Shown here: positions 1 to 11,900 of the stretch, one piece after another
Position numbering within the stretch: position 1 is the first letter of the stretch
Layout of the letters: each line of letters opens with the position of its first letter
Assembly: GCF_033958435.1 (NCBI RefSeq)
Contig: NC_134137.1
Span: 221,939,501-222,003,500, forward strand
Source of the DNA: Carettochelys insculpta
Taxonomy: Eukaryota; Chordata; Testudines; Carettochelyidae
DNA length: 64,000 bases
Direction of reading: 5' to 3'
Notes under the pieces: model-generated
Told to the model about the DNA's origin: nothing
Seen by the model: the letters and a program-made list of their open reading frames with translations, nothing else
The model's database searches: none
Translations under genes and position numbers: made by a program

Positions 1-677
1 TCTGCGGGCGGGGTGGACAGCACCATTCTCTTCGCCGGGCGGCGCCCCCACCTGTCGCCGCACGCTTCAAGCGGGTGGGCCTCTGCCTTGACATGCCGGC
101 TAGCCCCGCCCTACCCGCGCCGGCACTGGGCCGTCCCGGCTGACGCCAGAAGGGGAGGAGGAGAAGACGTTCGGAAGCGGCAGGGCCCAGTGAGTGGCGA
201 GCGCAGGTACCGGCGGGTGGGGGCTGTTGCTGTCCGCTGGGAGGGGTGGCAGCGCGCGACCTGCTCGCGTGAGGCGAGTGAGTGAGTGACAGGGGGCGGG
301 AGCCTGCAGGGTTTTAGCCAATCACAGCTGAGGGAGGGGGGAGTCGGGGTGTGAGCAGGAAGGGGCTCAGGCGGGGCTGCTGCCGGAGTGTGCAGACCCC
401 ACGCTACCCCCCCGCCCCCCAAGCTGGCTGGCCGGCCGGCACCAGGGCTGCTGCTGCTGCTCGGAGCCGGAGAGCAGATGAGTTGCCTCGGTGTGTGTTC
501 CCCGCGGCCCCCGTCTGCCCCGCAGCCCCTGGGGAACTGGCTCCTGGCTGTTGTGTCGGAAAGAGCCGGCTGCTAACTTCCACCAGCGCCCGGGGAGCAG
601 CGCCGGGCGAGCCGGTCTCCTCTGCACCCCGGCAGGCGTCTCCGGCTCGTGCTGGCCCCTGCAGGGATGCCCGAGGA
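1..677 (+). promoter_or_regulatory. ZDHHC23: CpG-rich promoter and 5' leader of ZDHHC23
   Basis: The stretch is strongly GC-rich with many CpG dinucleotides, unlike the AT-richer introns that follow, as expected for a CpG-island promoter. A CCAAT-type box (AGCCAATCA) lies near 317-325, a typical NF-Y site. The reading frame of the first coding exon stays open upstream to position 351, so an earlier in-frame ATG exists. The upstream residues are low-complexity Pro/Ala/Arg and look like translated leader. The transcription start cannot be placed from sequence alone. Confidence 0.6.
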
Positions 678-3600
678 ATGAGTAGGAAACCCCGCAAAAG
701 GAGGAACAAAGTTGCGGGGTCCGAGATGGAGGAGCCTCTGTGCTGCTGCGAGTACATTGATCGGAGGGGAGAGAAGAACCATCTGGCGGCCTGTTGCTGT
801 GACTGCGAGGACCTTGATGAGGGTTGTGAAAGGTAAGGGAGCCTGGCCCTTTGTATGCCTTTACGTAAAGGGGCTCAAATGCTACTCTCATAACCGTAGT
901 GTCCCTCCGCCCACTCTTTAGCCAGCTTCTTGGGAGAGGGGCACCATGCGGTCAGGCTCAGCTTTGGAAACCCAGTCTGTGTGTACTTGTTCCATTTGGT
1001 ACTTTACATCAGATTGTCAAACAGAAGTAGTTGTCTGTCATGAGGGTGACAAGTGCCTGGGCATTTTGGGGGTGTCAAAAGTCTTCTTCCCAGTGGTGAT
1101 AAAGATTGTGACAGGAGAGCTGGTTGGGAGTGTTGCAGCGAAGTAGGATCTCATGAGATCATTCGCATTTGTCAAACCCAAAATGTGTTGTGAAAATGTC
1201 CTTCCTTCAAAGAACTTTCACTAAACCACAACCGGGAGTCCTGCCTGCCTGATTCCTTCCAGCTCATGTGCAGGGCTGCTGGCTTGCAGGATCTGCAGCA
1301 CTAGGTCAAACCACACAGTGTGGATGGTCCCAGAGCCAGAGATCCTTGGACTCCCAGACCTAATTCTTGTGTCTTTCAGGCCTGCTATTCAGTGGTGAGC
1401 ACATGAAATTGACAAGAGTCATGTTAACTTCATTTGGCAGCATTCATGGGAAGTTTCAAAAATATTTTTGATTTTTGGACACCTCTGTTGTAGAATGGAT
1501 TCCACTGAGAAACCATTCTAGCTAATCAAACCCAGTAATGATGAGCTCCGCTTTGGGAGATATGGGTGGTAATCTGGGAATGTTTACTGTTTTGTCCTCT
1601 GGCTCATGCAGGAGATTCTCTCTGAGAGACTCTTGGATCATGAGTTCTTTTAGAGGGGCACTGCAATTTGTTGACTTTGCCATGAGAACACCATTATATT
1701 ACAACTGATCCCTGAATCAGATTTAGATTTTGTTGAAGTGGGTAGATGGAATCACAGAAGTTAGAAGGTGAAAAGGCCTATTATAAATAGAATAACCTTG
1801 CACTGGTCATTTGAGAGTTCTTTAAAAAGGCACAGCTCCTGTCCTAGAAAGATTACAGGCTATATCTGATGATCATAAAACACAAGAGACTAAAGAAATG
1901 GGAAGAGAAATGGGGAGTGAGAGTTAATGTGATTGAATTTTATGGGTTCTGAATATATCAGCCTCTCTGTAAGTACTAAGTGGGGGTGGGGGAAGGAGTA
2001 GACAGCATAGAAGTGTTTCCTGTATGTGAGCAGCAATCTGTGGTTTTCCCTCCAGGTGGCTGACGTGCAGATCTTTGCCCCCGGGAACTTTAGAGAGAAT
2101 TGCAGACACCATCTTGGATCGCTTCCGCATTCCCTGGCTTAAGGGGGCCATAAAGATCAATATCAGCCTGCTCCCACCACTCGTCCTGCTGCCAGTCTCT
2201 CTCCACATAGCAGCTCTGCACTTCCTGTTGGCGCTTGTTATCCTGACATCCCTGCCTATCGTGGTGCTGTGGTATTACTACCTCACGCACAGGAGGAAGG
2301 GACGGACTCTCTTCTTTTTGAGCCTAGGGCTGTTCTCTCTGGGGTACATGTATTATGTGTTCCTTCAGGAAGTGGTTCCCCGAGGCCATGTGGGGCACAC
2401 TCAGGTGATTATTCTGACCTGTGGGCTAATTCTCATGCTTGTGGCCCTGTCTCGAGCCAAGAGAGACCCTGGCTACCTTGCCAGCCAAATGAGTAGTGAG
2501 AAAGCACCATGCCATGGCAGCAATGACTTGCCAAACAGGAAAGTCCTGGGGAGCTCCAATGGGCTTCATGGAGCAGCTGTGTCTGGTATCACCAGCAGTC
2601 ATGCTAAGAACAGTGATGCCAAGGGCTATTCAAGAATGTTGGCCGAGGGACTAGACAGAGCAAAGGAGGACTGGTGCACCAAATGTCAGCTGATTAGGCC
2701 ACCCCGGGCTGGGCATTGCCGGTTGTGTGGCATGTGTGTAAGGAGACTGGACCATCACTGTGTCTGGTAGGTGCTGCGCACTTCTGAGGTTGTTACTAAG
2801 GTGAAATAAGTTTACTGTTCTCTCATCCAGGTGCTGCCAGTCAAATAAGGATGCCTGTTGGGTTTTGTGCCTTTCCTCTTGATACTGAGAGCTGTCTTTT
2901 GTCCTAAGTAGTGTGACATGATAATTAGTTAACTCTGGTGTAGGAGGTCCTGTTTCAAGACTAGTTTTTGGCCTCTGGGCCCTAGTCTGCTATGATATTT
3001 TAGGGAAATTTCCCACTGTTATTCTGGAACCAGTACAGTTCCACTGAGATGAGAGCTAGTGATTTAAGAAAAGGCTCAATTTTTTTTTTACCCCTGTTTA
3101 AACATGCACTAAGCAGGTATAAATGTGTGATACACTAGTTCTCCTTCAATTACTTCTACCACTGGAGTTGCATTGGTGCTACAGCAGCAAGGGGTTAGCC
3201 CCTAAAATTGTCAAGATCCTAGGGATGTTGGTGTGTGCGAACATCAAGCAAAGATATCCCCCTTCTCAGGCTTTCAGAAAAGGCTTGGACCCTCCCACTA
3301 GGCAGTCAGCAGGAAGTGGGAGGCTCTCCCAGAGCAAAACTCACATCGGCACCATCTGAATATGTTGTTTTTACTGTTCTTTCATCATTGGCTTAAATTG
3401 CTAGCCTGTGCCCTTGACTAAATTTTTGTGCACTCTGGTGCGTGTATTATAAAGAGACACCTTGGATCCAATTCTGTGCCAGTGAAGGGGGAGAGCGTTC
3501 TTGTTTAAGCAATGAAAGGAGAAAGTTATATAAAATGTTCTTTCCTTTGCCCTTTGGAGGATTAACAGCTGTGTCGGGGAGTGGAACCACCAAGCCTTTA

Positions 3601-4686
3601 TCCTGGCGCTATCACTCTTCCTGTTCACCTCCATTTATGGAATTACACTGACCCTGGACAGCATCTGTAGGGGCCAAAATATGTTCATAGCACTGTTCTA
3701 CTGCCCGGGGACCTATGCAGACTACAGGTGAGAGATCTTCTCAGGGAGTGGGTAAGAGGTGGGGGCTTCACTAAAGATTTGCTGGTGTGACTCTGAGTAG
3801 GTCACATCTCTGGATAAACTCATGCACGGCTACAAAAGGTCTTAGTGTCTGCCTCTCTCCCAGGCAAACATTAATGTCTGTACAGTGCTGACCCAAGAGA
3901 CAGAACACCAGATTGAGACTCAGGAGGCCTGGGTTCAAATACTGGCTTTGGTGGTGACTTCAGTTTCTCTACTGTTTGGTGAGAATATTGACACTGCCAT
4001 CCTGTGTAAAGCACGTTGAGGTTTACTGATGGCAAATATTATATAAGAGCCATTTTTTACTATGATGATGATTAGGCCCCAGCTTGGGCCTCAGTTTCTC
4101 CATCTGTAAAAGGAGGATAATACTATTGTAAAATACACGGCAATCTACTGGTGAAAAGACTGGTACAAGAACTGGGTATTATTATTGGACGTGTGCATGG
4201 CTATATAAATGCTAAGCATCATCATGATCAATGTTGTGGGGTTTTAATATCTGTACAACTCTATGGAGTCATCTGATGAAAAGTGTCCTAGGAGATGTGG
4301 AAGGGAACAGACGGGAGATGTTACCAAGGGAAATCTCTCTCTACGTCTGTGAAGCTACAGATTAAAACAGGTGTGCCCACGCTAAATAGCTTCCTTCCCC
4401 TCTTTCTCAATTTCCCAGCACTGCTCTGTCATTCACATGTGTGTGGTACTGTACCATTGTCACGGCTGGGATGGGCTACATCCTTCTCATCCAGCTACTG
4501 AACATCAGCTACAACATGACCGAGAGGGAAGCTCGTCTGGCTCTACGGGAGAACACCGGGCGCAGGCTTCTGGGAGGGATTGTGGTAGACACAGGCAAGT
4601 ATAACCAGGGTTTCCTGTACAACTGGGGCCAGTTCTTGACCTTGGGGTCACCCACTCCACAGCGCTCTGCTGAAGACATCGTGTGA
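678..4686 (+). CDS. ZDHHC23: ZDHHC23 palmitoyltransferase, 4 coding exons (433 aa)
   Basis: Coding exons are 678-832, 2056-2766, 3560-3727 and 4419-4686 (stop TGA); every junction has GT/AG and keeps frame. The product is a DHHC-family S-acyltransferase that attaches palmitate to cysteines of membrane-associated proteins; the mammalian protein is also called NIDD, an nNOS interactor. The N-terminus has a Cys-rich segment ([17 protein letters not shown], then [12 protein letters not shown]). Four hydrophobic segments lie at roughly residues 90-106, 108-127, 137-155 and 165-180, followed by the cysteine-rich domain (CTKC...[18 protein letters not shown]). The catalytic DHHC is at about 284-287, and two more membrane segments lie near 300-320 and 346-372. 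The last four residues, EDIV, fit the PDZ ligand described for NIDD. The ATG at 678 is chosen because the conserved protein begins just after it. Human is about 409 aa. No breaks are seen; the 5' end is the least certain part. Confidence 0.95.
833..2055 (+). other. ZDHHC23 intron 1
   Basis: The intron begins GTAAGG and ends in a pyrimidine tract plus CAG. I see no coding sequence, RNA gene or recognisable transposon in it. Confidence 0.7.
3880..4240 (+). repeat. MIR-like SINE remnants in ZDHHC23 intron 3
   Basis: Two adjacent pieces resemble MIR/CORE-SINE sequence. The first, near 3900-4030, has a tRNA box-B-like word (GGTTCAAATAC) and the 'taaagcacgttgagg' type tail. The second, near 4080-4220, carries 'CTCAGTTTCTCCATCTGTAA', typical of MIR cores. 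Both are old and degraded; their borders are approximate. Confidence 0.55.
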
Positions 4687-5888
4687 AACCTTCTTTCCCA
4701 AAGTGACGTTCTGTGGAGGTGAATGGCTCCTTCCACAGGGATCCCACCACCGTTCCCTACTGACATGATGAGATGGGCCCAGCCTCCACTGGTGTCTGTA
4801 AGAGTCGTTAAAGGACAGATAGATAGCTCTCGCACGCTAGAGGTCAGAAGCAGGGCAGAAAAATTAAGCCATATGCACAAATGGGAAGAAACAAAATCAT
4901 GCTCCTCCCCCACCTGCTTCCACACACAGAAAGTATGCACAATTCAGCAAGTTTAACAACGACAAGGCTTTGACAATGTGGTATAATCCACATGTGGATT
5001 TCAGAGCCAAAGTAAGCAAATGCTGGGCTTTGGGCCTCAGTTGGACACTGGAGGGGTGAGGACAGTCCCCTCTCTTACCCTCATGTGGCATTTCACAAAG
5101 GATGTGATACCATGTGCTGATGAGATAAACTGATGTGCAGCAAAAGCAAGCCATTCCAAAAGACAGGATCACAATTTTGATGGACCAAAGGGAAGATATT
5201 TAAAATGAGCTTTGTCTTGTGGTAGCTTCACGAACCAACTAGGACCTCTCTTCTCTCCTGTGGCTTGTTTTTCAATCTGCTATTCCACCCCATTCATAAA
5301 GCTGCAGCAGCTGTTAGTGCTTCTATTAAGTGCCTTTGTGAGCCATACACCTACAAGGCTCATTGAGATCCTGTCCTCTCAGTGTGCCCCTCCCCCCCCC
5401 CCAAAAAAAAAAAAAAGGCTACTCTGCCTGTGTGTGAGTCAGGGCTGGTCTCCCCTATGTGCCAGTGATTTCTTCTATCTGCTTCTCTGAGTTGATCCAA
5501 GGGCTTAACTCCATTGAAATATTTTTGTTCCCTTAGCAATTGCTATCACCTCACAGCTGGTTAATATTTTTCAAGTAAGTTATTTTCCAAGTAGCTGTTA
5601 AACATTTTGGGGACTATCCAAGGTGGCAAGTAAACAGACCCTTTGCTGCTGCTGCTGCCTTGTGATCCTTCTTGTTGTGAAACAGGAATATAGTACTCAT
5701 GGGAGATGGTGCACAGCTGAAGTACAGCAGCCCACCTCCTTCCCCTCTATTTTTGAGAATGTGCTCTACCTCCAGTAGCCCAGTTTCACAAAGGAACTGG
5801 AAGGGGGAAAAGAGGATCAACTTGGAGGCCTGGGGATGCTTGAAGGGTTTGTCAGATCTCTCAGAAGAGTGCTAAATGAAAACATTGC

Positions 5889-6095
5889 TTGCAACGTGGT
5901 TATAGCTATGTTGGTCCCAGGATGTTAGAGGGACAAATCTTGTATTGGACTAGCTTCTGTGGGTGAGAAACAAGCTTCCAAATTTGTCAGACCTGAAGAA
6001 GAGCTCTGTGTAAACTCAGAGATGTCTCTTTTACTGACAGAAGCTGATCCAATAAAGATATTTCTTCATCCACTGTCTCTCTCTCAAATGAAAGT
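5889..6095. repeat. interspersed repeat with inverted halves
   Basis: The text 'gttggtcccaggatgttaga...attggactagcttctgt' is followed about 80 bp later by its approximate reverse complement 'acagaagctgatccaata'. I recognise this wording as a common turtle interspersed repeat, possibly related to Penelope-like element ends, but I cannot assign the class from sequence alone. Confidence 0.45.
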
Positions 6096-7404
6096 GTTGG
6101 CAGGGGTTCCTGTGGGTTCCACTTTAGCTGAAATCACAAGTAACATTTTATTTGGCAGATCATATTCCAAGTCCTCTGTGTGTGTGTTTGTAAATACTAC
6201 TGTAATATGATGTGCCTAGCTTGATAAGCCTTGGTCTCTGAGAGCTTTGGAGTATGTGGATCTGGACTTAGATGCACAACTGGTGCTGGAAGGAATTTCA
6301 TTCGTATTAACATGCACCCATACCACATAAATAACAGTCATTAGCCCCCTTGGCTGCAGACAGACCAAGAATTGACTGGAGACTTGAATTCCCCTCCCCT
6401 TGCTTAGAGGTTATCTCTTTAGAATAGGGTTGATAGTGTTATCAAAGGATGAGTGCAGGGATGATGGAAAAGTTTTCCCTGCTGCTGTCTGACTGTACGT
6501 TCAACCCCAATCTGTTGGTCTCGCACCTTTCACCATCAGCTTACTTGTGCATGATAAATTCCCAAGTTCAAGTGGGTATGCCCCTCTTAGCACTATTCTG
6601 TTGCTTCCTAAAGCAGTATATGCAGCTTTTGTGCGTCAGAGTGTAATTAATGAGCCTTCGGAACTGCTGTGCTCAGAGACCAGTTAAATGGAGAGGGATG
6701 CTGACCTGTGCAGTTTCCTTTTTCTGATCACTTTAAAAGGGAGAAACCTCTGTCTCCAATCAGAGGAAGGGAGAGAAGAAAATTAAGAAATGTGGAGACC
6801 TCTGGCCCTTTGTCTTCATATAAGTGAGAGAAGAATCACGTGGCTCACAGTAATCATGCCAGTGGACAAGTATGATAGTCTGTTTTCCCCTGCAATTGGT
6901 ATTATAGCAAGAGCTTGCCTCAGTGCTACTTAAATGCAAGTGTAGTAATTTCCATAGCGGAAATACATGGTGGGGGATGGGGGGGCATGGAAGCCTAGAG
7001 AGAAGGGTTCTACCTCTGTGCGGTGGGAGCTTGGAAAGGTTGAGATAATGTTGCTTTCTGGGCAGAAAAAAATACGCTAGCATAGAGCACAGAACTAGGA
7101 CTAACTTCTCCAAGCTTCAGTTAAGCCGCTGTGAAGTGGGAATAAAATTGAACGAGCGTGTGGAATTGGAGTTGCTCAACTGAGTGTCAGGCCCCAATAG
7201 TGCTTCAAGCGGCTACAGGCCTGTGTTTTTATAGCAGAAAGATCTGAGTTCTGGCTCTAATGAACGTGAAGTTCTAAATGACCATAGAATGCACTTTGGT
7301 GGCAAATGCAATGCCCTATGGCCACTTTCTCGTTTACAGTCCTAATCTTCCTCAGAGAGGACTACCTCATGAATGTCTTTGGAGACGGAAAGCACAATGT
7401 TAAC

Positions 7405-7480
7405 TTTTTGCTCTGTTTGGTGCCCAGCACAATGGGATCCTGGCATGACTGGGGCTCCTAGTCATAATCGTAATAAATAG
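7405..7480 (+). repeat. fragment of an old amniote interspersed repeat
   Basis: The wording 'gtgcccagcacaatgggatc ctgg...gactggggctccta' matches a short repeat tail also seen, in more complete form, near 36748-36832 and 63575-63678. The common core is GGGGCAGGGACTGTCT, then a 'gcaccnagcac' word, then 'ggtcctgg'. It is probably the 3' part of a MIR-like SINE or L3/CR1-type LINE. Confidence 0.5.
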
Positions 7481-8908
7481 TGATATCGGGAAGTATGACC
7501 ATGAAAAGGACAGAACAGCATAAGCTTCGTATTTACTCTGTTTTGCAACTTCCTTTGAGTCTAAGAAGGAAAATGCCCCATTTCCATTTCTGTTAAGGAT
7601 GCATTATCTCGCATGCTTTGTTTAACCTTGTCTCATTGGACTAAAGCCAGGCAAATTTATGGCAAAATGTTGCAATCTACAACTGTAGTGGGCATGAAGA
7701 GTGTTTCAGGGCTGTGAAAAAGGGATAGACATACAGCTGGTGCAATAAACCAGGGCAGTTTGGGTGAGGGATAGTCATTAAGAGTAACAGACAGTGAGCA
7801 TGCTGCATTTGACAGACAAGCTGCAGGTTGGGCACCCAACAGGATCTAACAATTGCTTACATGTAACTTCCTGAGGGCAGGGAGCAGTCAGAGACCTGTC
7901 TGTACATTGTTGTGCATATCACAATTTAGAAATCACTACCATTCTGGCCCAAAGTCCCCCAGGAGCTGCAGAAGAGGGGGGTCTAGAGCTGGTAAAAGAC
8001 CAGCATATTTTTATATTGATTTTCCTGGCTTTCTAAGGCAACATTTGGAAATGTAATACATTTTATCCTGCTTTGGTAGCATCTCTCTCAGAGACTGTGC
8101 GCTATTGAGTGGGATTCATTTTACAGACCAGGAGGAATTTTAAAGAGAGAGGATTGTCATAATAGTACTAGAATTGCACAGATACCTGCTTGGTGAATTT
8201 AGTGAAGGCTGTTGCGACGTCAGACGTGTGGTATGTGTGACAACTTGGCACTCCGCCATAACTGCCTCTTCTAAATGGTGTATTTGTACTCTGGTAGATG
8301 AAGTGACTTTTTTAAGGCTATTTCCTGACTGTCACCTTTACTCCAATGACTTAAGTCACTGCTGACCAAGAAATGATACTGCTAAATGTTCCAGCCGTTT
8401 CTGACTCCATGCTCTGATGGTGCTTTTCCCTTCAAAATCGGCCGCTTTCGAGTGTCTTAAAAATCACACGTTGTAAAGTTTCTTCTTTAGACAACAAAAT
8501 ACTGCCTGGTGTCTTACCTATCGCAAGCTGCATAGCTTCCTTCTCTGGATAAATGCTTCACTAGAATAGGGCGTGCATGTGATTATGGACGTATTTTCTC
8601 TTCTCTCCTGTGTTTTCAACGGCAACAACTGCTCCCTAGGACCTTCTTCCATTGTGGGGAAGTTTGTCAAGTGAAAACACTGTAAGGGACAAGGAACGAC
8701 CCTGCCTGAAATCAGGACTTGGACTTCAAGAGTTTACGTCATTAGGGAGATGGTTTTGAGAATGGAATGAAAAATACAGGCTCTGAAAGTAGAACTGTTC
8801 CTAACTTGGATGTTTTTCTGAAGTGCCAGGAGGGACCCTAAATGTGATGTGTTGTGTGAACTTTATTAAAACGCCTCTGAAAACAGTGGGGATGTTGTTA
8901 CGAATTCA

Positions 8909-8914
8909 AATAAA
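8909..8914 (+). terminator. ZDHHC23: polyadenylation signal AATAAA, ZDHHC23
   Basis: AATAAA lies inside 'caaataaatc' and is followed about 20 bp later by a GT-rich stretch (ccgtgtggtctgggtt), the usual cleavage-site layout. It is the last such signal before the intergenic repeats. Confidence 0.5.
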
Positions 8915-8935
8915 TCAAAACTCTCTACCGTGTGG

Positions 8936-11900
8936 TCTGGGTTAATTTCTGGCAGGTTACAGTGCAGATGAACTGAATGCTGCCAGCCATTCATACTGGA
9001 TTACAGAGACGTGCCATCACTCCTCACATCCAGCCAGGTCAGTAGTCCTACCGGGATCTGGAGGTGGGTGGACATCTAAAGGACTGTCTCCCAGCCTCTG
9101 GGGAGGATCCACTGAACCCAGGAAAGCAAATAATTAACAGGATAAAAAATAATTACAGGGTTAGGCATGATGGTCAAAAGGCTAAACTGGGGGTACTGGT
9201 AAGGGCACCAAGCTGTGAGCTCTGGACAGCACTGAATGCTCCTCAAAACTGTCCAGGAAGCCAGGGGCCACCACAAACCAGAATTCTGTCCAGTTGCAGG
9301 AACAAAAATAGGTCCCTCAGTCACAGGCTGCTACTTCAGCCATCTGCTGCACCCTGGTTTTATAAATATCTCTCTTGGGCAGAGCTAGGAGGAGGCTGAT
9401 GAGGAGGTCCAGTGATTTTGCTAGGCCATGGCTGGGATGTATCTAAATCAATAGGTGGGAGAAGCACAGCCAGAACCTCACTAAGAGATTCTGGAGGAGT
9501 GGAAAGAGGGGCTGGAACCTCGTGACTCAAGGTGGACGTGGGCCAGGGTCTCCCTCGTGCCACAGAAGGGGCAAGTGTCAGAGACAGGGTGAACTATACT
9601 CAGGTACGTGCCTCTGCTCACAGCTCCATAGAGGATCTTCCAACTGATGTTCCCAGTGAGATGTGGGACCAAGGTGGAGTACTGACTAGCCCACCAGGGC
9701 TGCCTACCCACTGCTACTGGTAAGAGGTCCCTCCAGTTGGTATCTGGTCAAGACGTGAGAGTGGAGAAGTGAAGCAGGTGAAGCATGCGCATGGACAGAT
9801 GGTATTTCAGCATAGTTCAAAAGGGTACTGGCTGCAATGGGTGCAGCCAGGTCAGGACAGTAGTGACTGAAAGCCATAATCACCCAGTGGCTGTGAAACA
9901 AATTTGTCTGTTACGGGGAATCTCAGCCTAAGTCCCAGGGAGTAAGCAGCCAGAGCATGACACCACCACCACAGATGGTGTTTCCTGGCCCTGTCACTGC
10001 TCGTCTTGGACGCAAAACAATTGAACTTCCCTGCTTACTACGAGGCCAGGATTAATGCTCTTACCCCAAGAAAACACCATGCCTTGTTGCTACTTGTCCT
10101 ATAGCAGCCCCAGGGACTGAGGACATCATTCTCTAAATAAACAAAGCCATAAAAATGATATATAAATATGAGCTAGTCTCTTCTGTGCTCTGGTTGGGAC
10201 TGACATGAAACACTGGGTGGTGTTGGCAAGTGAGTATATTTTAATCCTGCACATATTCCAGGCACCCACTGAAAGGGGACGTGCTCTCTGAGGCTTGTGG
10301 AGCCCCCTTTGTTCTCAGATCCCTTGCAGGATTCACCCATGTGGCATTCTGTCTTGCCATTTCCCTTTGAACATTATACTCATTGATGACAAGGTAAATT
10401 GGGACCTGGCTTCATTACCAGCTAGACATGTGCTATGGCTATGTTAGGCATTTCCCCCCTGCCATCAGTTCGTCTCCAACGGTGGCAGGAACTAAAATAA
10501 ATAGGGGTCTTGGTACTGGCCACTGTTTTAACTAGTCTTCTCTCACCCTGCTTAGACCAGGCCGTTAAAAAAAATACAGTTGTTGTGCCTATGAGTATCT
10601 TCTAGTGGCACCACGTGGGTGGGAGATTTTTAAGGAAAATGCTAGTGTAGACATAATCTAGGGACTGCTCCTGGAGCTGAAGCCTGCACTGCCACCTGCT
10701 CTTTGCAACTTTCATTCAGAAAGTGTTTGTGCTGTGTGTGTGGGGTGGGGGAGGGGGAGCAGTTCCATAGAAATACCTTTCAATGCTCTGAATTCATTCT
10801 AGGATAATGGAAGGAAATGCTTTTTTTGCCGGTGGGAGGGTGTATCTGGCTGTGGAACAGCTCCCTTCTAAGCCAGTATTGGCAAGGGACTGGCAGTCAG
10901 GAGTTAACTAGGCCAGGAGACTAGGCTGGTGCCCAGGTGGTTTTCCATATTGTAAAAGACTTAAGTTTCTACCATTAAATTCGGCATTAGTTTAAGCTTT
11001 AAAGCAGGAGACAAACTCTAAAGCAGTCACGAACCCTTATTCTATTTCACCGCATGCCAAAAATGTCTTCCACCTCACATGCTTGGTGGGAAGAGTTTGA
11101 TGAGCTAAAGCTTAAATCTGGAAAACCTTAACATCCACCCAGAATGTTTTGCAGGTGTCCTGCCCACTCTGACTGTAGCCTTATCAGAAAGAGCCTGAGC
11201 TCTGGCTGCTGTGTGCACGGTTCTTTTGTTTTTTTCAGGTGTTTGGCTGAAATCAGCAAGAGGTAAGGTCTGCTTCAGAAGAAAACTGCTGTTATGCCAG
11301 TTTCATCCCTGTGAACATTAGTCCCATGGGCTGTATTTCTAACATTTCCTAGCGCTAAATTAATCTGAACTGATAAATTTTAGACTGTGCAAGACATCAC
11401 TGCAGCAGTCCAGGCCTACGTAGACACCTGAAAAAAAGCTAAGCACTGCCCCGTGACATGGTCTCTGCATGTATTCACTGAACTAGAAAGTATACCAGAG
11501 AATGGGTGAGTCTGCTGAACTAATTGGAAGGCAAGGAAGCACTTAAGAAGGCTGAGAATGCTGAAGAGAACCTAAGGCCCACAGGTCAGGCATGGCCACT
11601 GGTTTGAGGCGCCTCTTGATTTGTGTGCTCTCCCTGAGAGACATTATTTTCAGAAGTGGTGCTGAACAAACTCAGTTAAGGGCTATGCAGGCCCAGCTCA
11701 AACCCAAGCTATCCCAAATCAGGCATCCAAAAACTGAACCTGTTTCAAGCCACAAGAGGGGTTGGTTCAGAAGAGGCTATTCCAGACCCTTTTGTTGCCA
11801 CAGACAGGATCTGAGTGGATGATTAGCCTCCTCCAGTACAGCAATTCCTGTGTTCCCACAACTCTCTCTAGAAAAGCCCTGAACTGTCCTGTCACCACCT

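Larger units (their letters stand above)
4687..8935 (+). other. ZDHHC23: probable long 3' UTR of ZDHHC23
   Basis: No coding exon follows the ZDHHC23 stop until the LINE remnant at 9.4 kb. The stretch is AT-rich and ends at an AATAAA followed by a GT-rich tract (polyadenylation layout). It includes a C-run/A-run (about 5391-5416) and repeat fragments listed separately. Earlier AATAAA words (near 7470 and 7744) could give shorter transcripts, so the UTR length is an inference. Confidence 0.5.

Noticed and set aside
351..677. N-terminal extension of ZDHHC23 from the in-frame ATG at 351
   Set aside because: The extra residues are GC-driven Pro/Ala/Arg text with no family similarity; the conserved part begins just after 678.
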